This document shows positions 57,658-64,000 of a stretch of 64,000 nt of DNA, one piece after another. This DNA comes from Limonium bicolor (lineage: Eukaryota; Streptophyta; Magnoliopsida; Caryophyllales; Plumbaginaceae). The notes beneath the pieces are model-generated. The model ran no database searches. It was not told where the DNA came from and saw only the letters and a program-made list of their open reading frames with translations. The position numbers and the translations under genes are program-made. The stretch covers positions 35,135,765-35,199,764 of the forward strand of contig CM041780.1 of NCBI GenBank assembly GCA_023374045.1, in the 5' to 3' direction. Position 1 is the stretch's first letter; every line of letters begins with the position of its first letter.

Positions 57658-60600
57658 GAGTATGTTATCACATGCCCCGTCATGCCTCCTCAAACCCCTC
57701 AATTAATTGGTCGAGAGCATGAGATTCATTACATGCAATACCGTTTTAATATTTAAACTGTAAAACATTTAACAGTAATATCCATACAATAACACAACCA
57801 TTCATACACATAATATAAACCTCACAGTATAACCAATGAACAACAAGGCGGAACAATGAGAATAATAAACAAGTATCAATCCCCGTCCTTGGTATAGAAA
57901 CCAATATTGTTCGCCAAGGTACAAGTCTCAACTGTAATAAGTGTTCAGTTATACCTAGTGACAACGCCTCGTTAAAACGACGAGTCTCTAAATTACCCAT
58001 ATACTATGGCGGGTCACCCACGGCAGTAGCCACTCCAGCGGTAGAGTCTCCGACCAACGAGCCATCCTAGCTCACGGGAAATTTCTTGATACTTGCAGAC
58101 CCATACGCGGACATCCTAGTATCGTTTTTGTGATCACAGCGCGCACCAAGAGCCACATCCTCTTGGCTTTGTTATGTTTAATTAATTATACCATCGCATC
58201 GCATCCAATTTTTATAACACAGTAGACTAAGGTCGTTAGTCCAATCCGGAGTCTGTAAACTCGGGATCCAGTGTTAGATACGAGAGCGGCGTTTAGAAAG
58301 GCCAGTGCTCCGTATTAAAGTCTCGGATAATATGTATATCTTATTATCCTAGTGCTACAACGTTTTTCTGACGATCCTTATATCACATATAAGATAGCAC
58401 CATAGCCGCTAGTTCGTTTTATATATAGGTTCATATATACGAACCAATACTATTAACGCAACAACAGTAAATAATAAGCAGCTATAAATATACAGTTCAT
58501 GCATATTTATTCACACATTCAGACAAACAATCTTTATCACAGATCACACAGAAGTCTGAACTGAGGAAGCCCTCAGAGACAATCAGAGACACGTAACAAC
58601 ATACCGTTCACCCTAAATGTATAACCGTGGAGTATGAATCAGCTAGATCCGATGTTCCGGGTGTCGTCTCTAATAGTCTAACAATACATAATGCTACTGA
58701 TTAGAATCCCGTATAATAACATAACTCTACGGTACCCCGTACCGTCACTAACACCTCCCTGTTAACCCCCTGTTATTAATTGTCAACGTTCGTCGGGTTT
58801 CTGGCTTAACTCGAGGTTTGGAAAAACGTTATATTACATGCGTAGTCTTGCCTCGTATATTAATATACTTAATGCTAAACTTGTTATCGCATGTAACTTA
58901 GTATACTCTTGTATATCATATAGTTTGTTTCTATATTGCATGTATAATTCCTAATCATATATTATACATTTCACCTTAGTATTTATTTTCCTAAGGTTTG
59001 TTTTTCGAAGTTTAACGGAGTATAATTCTTATGTAAAAATACTTTGAATTATATAAATCCTTATTATTCCATGTAACTCTTAACATTAGAATTTCCATAT
59101 CTAATGTTTGTAATTCTTTTCTCCTTATTTTGTATCATTTTAATTATGATAGTATATGGTTATTGAACTATATTATATTTTCTACACCTTAACATATATT
59201 TATTTATATACATGTATTATGGAACTATTTATTATATGGTAAGTCTTTATAACATATCCATTCTCTTTAATGAATATTTCTTATATTATAAATGTTACAC
59301 CCTTAATAACATTAAAAACCAAATTATAAATTTTCATTTAAAAATGCCCATATTACCGAACAGCGCCTATTTCTTTAAATATTTACAAAATCCACCACAT
59401 AATTAATATAATGTTATATTATAGCTATATAACATATATTATGACATTTATGTCATTAAAACAATTATAACCTATAGTTATATATTGTTAATACATACCA
59501 AACAACCCATTAAACTTTCGGTTTTTATTTTCTACCACTATACTTCCTTAATTTACAAATCAACCCCAAATTATATTTCATTGTTACACTTATAATATAT
59601 ACCTTATATTATAATCCTTAAACCTTAATACAATTATAACCTATAGTTTTTAAAGGTCATAATTTCCGAACAGACCCTAGGTCTGTTTTAATTAAATTCC
59701 CATCACCAAACTTTGTATATTTACCAAATCTCCCGAATTTATAATACATAGTTTTCTAATGTCATTAAAACTATATATTATACATATATCTTTATAAAAC
59801 CTTATATATAACTCCAAAAATTACCAAACTATACCAAAAGGTTAAAAATATCATTCCTAACCTTATACTTTCTATAATTCTCGGGTTTTACCCATATGTT
59901 AACCATTTGTAACAATGTTATAGAATATCATATATTATACTTATATAATTCATATAAAATCCAAATTTAACCAAATAAACTTCTAAAAATTCCTAATAAC
60001 TTAAGGACTGTACTAAATCCCTTTTAGTACCCCAAAGTTTCGGAAATCACATTATAGCCCCATCTCTTATAAATCTTTTACAATTTAATAACTATCTTAA
60101 TATAAGGTAGTATTTTAATTTCTTAAATTCTCCAAACTTGGTCAAAGTCTCCTATATAGTCAACCTTGACTTCTAATACCAAATTGGGACCAAACTTTCG
60201 GTAATTACCTAGTATACCCAATACTTTTCTATTTTTACAATTTTGACCCAAAACTTTATAAAATGTTATAATTTTTATTAAATTCATTTAAAAACCCTAA
60301 ATTCCTCTAAATTAAGCCCGCGGGTTTATATTTTATTAGTAATTAGCATTTGACCCCAAACTTAATTATATAAGCATAAATTAACTAAATAAGCTTTAAA
60401 CTTAAATTAAAATGGCCTAATGACATGGCCTTATTACAACTTTGCTTTATAACATAAAATTACACATAAAATTGCTCAAATTATACTATAAGTTCTCGGC
60501 CTTGCTGTAGCTTAATTATTTTTCCACATAATGTCATAATTTGACCATTATGTTAATTAAATCACTTAAATGACTAGCTTAATTTATCTTAGTCATTTTT

Positions 60601-62101
60601 TTCCATTCTTAGGTTAAAATAACCCATATAATTAACTCCACTCTCGGCACATATAATATATATGCTAAAAAAATCATAAAATCATAAGTTTAAGGTGTTT
60701 ATACCTTGGTTTATCCCTTGTAATAACTCGGCAGCTTGGAGGAAAATCACCACATCATTTAGACATGTTTAATACACCAAAATAAGATATGGTTATACTC
60801 CAAGCATGAGCTTAACCATAAAGAACAATTAATGTAAGATTTAAGGCAAAAATCACCTTAAAAATGCAAGGAAGTTTCCAAAGGATTTCGGCCTGAATTA
60901 AACACACCACATGGTGTTAAATTCACCATATAAACATAGGAAATAGTTAGACAACAACAAGCTGCTATGGTAATAGGTTTTACCTTAGCAAAATGCCTTA
61001 AAGAATGGTTTTTCCTTTGATTTTCGGCCACCCTTGCTCCAAATGGTTAACTAACTGAATAAACATGTAAATATGAAGATTATGATTGAATAAACTCATA
61101 AAAATCAGAAGAAGAAAACCAGATGGAGAAAGGAGATGCTTAAGGTATGTTTTTACCTTAAAATGCAAATTTTGGAAACCTTGGTCCCTAGACTTGCTTC
61201 AGCCGAGATTGAAGATTATTAAAGGTTTAAAATGCTGAGAATAAGCCATAGAAAGTGATAGATCATGAGCTCCAAGTGTAGGTAATGAAGAGATGAAGAA
61301 AAAGAGCTAAAATATGCCTTAAACCATTACCTTAGGTGCTTAAGAGATTGATTTGTCTTCCATACTCAAGAACACAACTTGAGAGGGTTTGGAAGGGCTG
61401 ATGGCTTGGCTGGAATGGGACAAGAGGCAAGAGAATGAGAGGAAAGGTGTTTAAATGGTTAAAATGTATAAAAAGGAATAGTAACAAGGTGATTCGTCAT
61501 ATTAGGAAGATATTTAGCACTAAAGTAGAATGAGCTGTCTTCTAATCTCCTTGCCTGCCGACAGCCCAAGGGTTAGAAGGGTCAATTATTTGACCATTGA
61601 CCAAACTTGGTCAATTTGCTTAAAAATGCACTATTTGGGTTACTATTCACAAATGAATGCCATATTTTCGATTTTTTTTGAAATTTTGGATTTAGACCTC
61701 CCAATGTGGTACATTATAGTACATTAGTATATCAAGGTCTAATCCAATGCTTAAAACCACTCAAAACCCACTCAGAAGTCAATTTTCTCAAAAACCGTGC
61801 TTTAAGGAATTTTAGAGCACATTTTGTGTTAGAACATGTTTTAGAGCTTGGTTTCCTTTGAGAATGGTTTTATAATGTTCATTACTTCATTATAATACTT
61901 AGGAATCCACTTTGGATCCTATTTGAGGTCATACAATCTCTATGGTGTGTTAAAGCACATTTTTGGCTTTACCGATCTTAAAGCATGTTTTGCCTTGTTG
62001 AGATCTTTTAGATTGTTTCCCAATGGTATTTAGATGTTTATTAACCATCTTAGATCATTAATAGATCATTTGATTATGTTTTTAAGGTTAGAGGTATTTC
62101 A

Positions 62102-62543
62102 GTCTACCCCCCTTAAAAAGGCTTCGTCCCCGAAGTCCTTACTCATATACAGTTCACCTAAGGAATCAAGTTCCACTAAGTAATCAATCAGACCATCGCT
62201 AGGGAGTAACTCCTACTAGGTTCAGACCTAGTCTATATGTATCATGATTGATACAGCACATATCAAATAGTCAAAACTCATGGTATAATCTCATTCTTAT
62301 CATAGCACTAAACAAGGTGCACATCCAACTCATCAACAAAAGTACTCAGCGGTACTATATATATATTCAGACAGGTGCACAAAGGCACATACATAAGATG
62401 TATCAAACATACAATAATCCAAACAAACATGTATGACATAGCATACTACCAAACACACCACAACAACAAAACCTAATGCATAACATATGCGTAAGCCAAG
62501 TGGTGTCTACCCCCCTTAAAAAGGGTTTGACCACGAACCCGTA
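62102..62543 (-). promoter_or_regulatory. E4 polypurine tract, spacer, second tract and hairpin
   Basis: GTCTACCCCCCTTAAAAAGG next to the LTR end; a second TCTACCCCCCTTAAAAAGGG at 62506, followed by GGGTTTG-acca-CGAACCC. Compared with E1-E3 (GGGTACG/CGTACCC) both arms changed so that pairing is largely kept. The spacer is AT-rich and noncoding. Confidence 0.65.
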
Positions 62544-62558
62544 TAAGTATCACAGCTA

Positions 62559-63020
62559 CTACTCAAAGGGTGCTGGATACTTCTCTCTCATGGAGTCCTC
62601 TAACTCCCATGTAGCCTCCTCCACCTCATGGTTCGACCAAAGAACCTTGACCATGCTAACGGTCTTGTTCCTAGTCTGCCTCGTCTTCGTATCGAGAATG
62701 CGGAGTGGTACTTCCTCATATCGTAGAGCGGGGTCCAACTCTAAAGTCTCCGGCTGCAAAACGTGCGATGGATGGGGCACATACCTCTTCAACTGTGAAA
62801 CGTGAAAGACGTCATGCACCCTCCCGAGCTCCGCTGGTAAATCCAGTCTGTAGGCTAACGGGCCCACTCGCTCCCTAATCGCATAAGGTCCAACAAACTT
62901 CGGGCTCAACTTGCCCTTCTGCCCAAACCGGAAGATCCCCTTCATGGGTGACACTCTGAGGAATACCATATCGTCGGTAGTGAACTCAATGTCCCTCCTC
63001 CTGGTGTCTGCATATGATTT
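62559..63020 (-). pseudogene. E4 integrase C-terminus and chromodomain
   Basis: Open from 62969 to 62559: [60 protein letters not shown] (integrase C-terminal domain), then [34 protein letters not shown] and MREKYPAPFE. The chromodomain appears complete. A TAG (CAG to TAG) at about 63022 separates it from the core (AAQDR* then KSYADT). Confidence 0.9.
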
Positions 63021-63635
63021 CTACCGGTCCTGAGCTGCCCTCATGTTCTTTCGAATCTGTAGGACATCCTCCTTGATCTGCTCTAGGTACTCTGGTCCTA
63101 GAAGCGTAGTCTCGCTGGCCTCATCCCAGCATAAAGGAGTGCTACACGGTCTACCATAAAGGGCCTGGAACGGTGGCATCTGTATCGAGGAGTGGTAGCT
63201 GTTGTTATAGGCGAACTCTATCAGATGTAGACGCTCTAACCAGCTCCGCTGAAAATCCAAGGCACATGCTCTTAGCATGTCCTCCAGTGTCTGGATGGTC
63301 CTCTCACTCTGACCGTCGGTCTGTGGATGGAATGTCGTACTAAGCTTCAACTTCGTACCCAAGGCTTCCTGAACCTGTCCCCAGAATCTGGACAAAAATC
63401 GAGGGTCCCTATCAGACATAATGGTCTTTGGCACGCCATGGTGCCGGATCACCTCCTTCTGGAACAAGTCCGCTAACTTCGGGACCTTCCAGGTATCCTT
63501 CATAGCAACAAACTTCGCCACCTTCGTCAGACGGTCCACAATGACCCAAATCGTGTTCAGTCCTCCCTTAGTCGGTGAGAGACCGACAACGAAATCCATC
63601 GAGATGTCCTTGAACTTCCAGCAAGGAATAGGCAT
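63021..63635 (-). pseudogene. E4 integrase DDE core (intact triad)
   Basis: Open over 204 residues. The triad is visible: ISMDFVVGLSP (Asp), SDRDPRFLSRFW (Asp), TDGQSERTIQTLEDML (Glu), followed by PFQALYGRPCSTPLCWDEAS. Only the flanking TAG codons interrupt an otherwise complete integrase: one before MPIPCWKF (63636-63638), at the same codon as in E2, and one after AAQDR. This is the best preserved integrase in the window. Confidence 0.92.
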
Positions 63636-64000
63636 AGACTACACTAAACCTCCGGGTCTCCTATGCTCAAACTTAACCTTCTGACAGGTCAAGCATCTAG
63701 CCACGTAGTCAGCTACATCCTTCTTCATCCCGTTCCACCAGAAATGGACTTTCAAGTCCTTGTACATCTTCGAAGAACCGGGGTGGACGGATAAGGACAA
63801 GCAATGAGCCTCCTGGAGTATCTTCTCCTTCAGATCAGGAGAAGACTCTGGAATACATAACCGGCCATTCAGTCGAATCATGCCATCATCACGCAGTTCG
63901 AAGTCATACTTCTGACTCTCAAAACAACCCTCTGACATCTTCTGCCTGATACTCTGCATATACTGATCACTCTCCTGTGCGGCTCGTATCTCATCAATCA
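63636..64000 (-). pseudogene. E4 RNase H/integrase linker and HHCC zinc finger
   Basis: Open from 63959 to 63639: [87 protein letters not shown]. The His-His-Cys-Cys finger is complete. A TAG follows GLV. The region runs off the window edge. Confidence 0.9.

Larger units (their letters stand above)
52750..62101 (-). repeat. E4 3' LTR, interrupted by a solo LTR
   Basis: TGTAACACCCCTACTTAACC at 52750 to GAGGTATTTCA at 62101; about 4.87 kb after removing the 4482-bp insertion and 5-bp duplication. The part right of the insertion (57820-58650) matches the E3 LTRs, but the first 400 bp differ. The interior 58800-60700 is very AT-rich and noncoding. It inserted into the second hairpin unit of the LTR fragment at its left. 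Confidence 0.8.
52750..64000 (-). mobile_element. E4: Ty3/gypsy chromovirus, 3' part
   Basis: Minus strand. The 3' LTR runs 52750-62101 including a nested solo LTR. It is followed by a polypurine tract (62102-62120), a second tract with hairpin (62506-62543), the chromodomain and integrase. The element continues past the window, so its RT, protease, gag and any AlkB exon cannot be seen. Integrase and chromodomain are better preserved than in E1 and E2, suggesting a younger copy. Confidence 0.88.

Overview
This window is plant nuclear DNA, almost certainly heterochromatin, made of nested transposable elements. I see no conventional host gene. The organism cannot be named. Plant signs are Tekay/Del-type Ty3/gypsy chromoviruses with LTRs of about 4-5.6 kb, a CACTA (En/Spm) transposon with TNP2 and Ptta/En/Spm-type genes, and a TRIM element primed by initiator-Met tRNA. 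Coding regions carry many TGG/CAG/CGA-to-stop changes, as expected from deamination of methylated DNA.

Layout. (1) 1-5784: internal region of chromovirus E1 (+ strand, left end outside the window): gag, an AlkB-like dioxygenase exon, protease, RT, RNase H, integrase, chromodomain. Its 3' LTR starts at 5785 and is split by a 9.5-kb CACTA element (6980-16488, TSD AAC), resuming at 16492-~17262. (2) ~17263-19790 and 38670-40057: two parts of an older LTR-type repeat, separated by chromovirus E2 (19791-38223, - strand) plus a TRIM (38229-38669). The 3' LTR of E2 holds a solo LTR (23597-27838, TSD TTTAG). (3) 40058-52150: E3, a derivative with gag but no pol, with unequal LTRs and a 500-N assembly gap (43608-44107). 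(4) 52151-52749: fragment of another LTR. (5) 52750-64000: E4 (- strand, right end outside the window), whose 3' LTR holds a second solo LTR (53176-57657, TSD GAGTA).

The main discovery candidate is a complete AlkB-type 2-oxoglutarate/Fe(II) dioxygenase domain between gag and protease in both E1 (1164-1903) and E2 (32016-32754). The copies have nearly equal length, keep the HxD...H metal ligands and share much protein sequence. In both, a phase-1 splice donor after the gag zinc knuckle can join in frame either to the AlkB exon, which ends in its own stop, or to the protease exon. This suggests alternative splicing between Gag-AlkB and Gag-Pol.

Second candidate: the gypsy LTRs carry, at one fixed position, arrays of regular hairpins (12-nt arms around a 12-nt loop, about 73-bp period in the clearest case). 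Stem sequence differs between families but the geometry stays. Other signals: conserved introns in gag, a second polypurine tract with a partly covarying hairpin after pol, a hairpin covering the primer binding site, regular splice-donor-like motifs in LTR leaders, and a Ulp1-type protease segment in the CACTA element.
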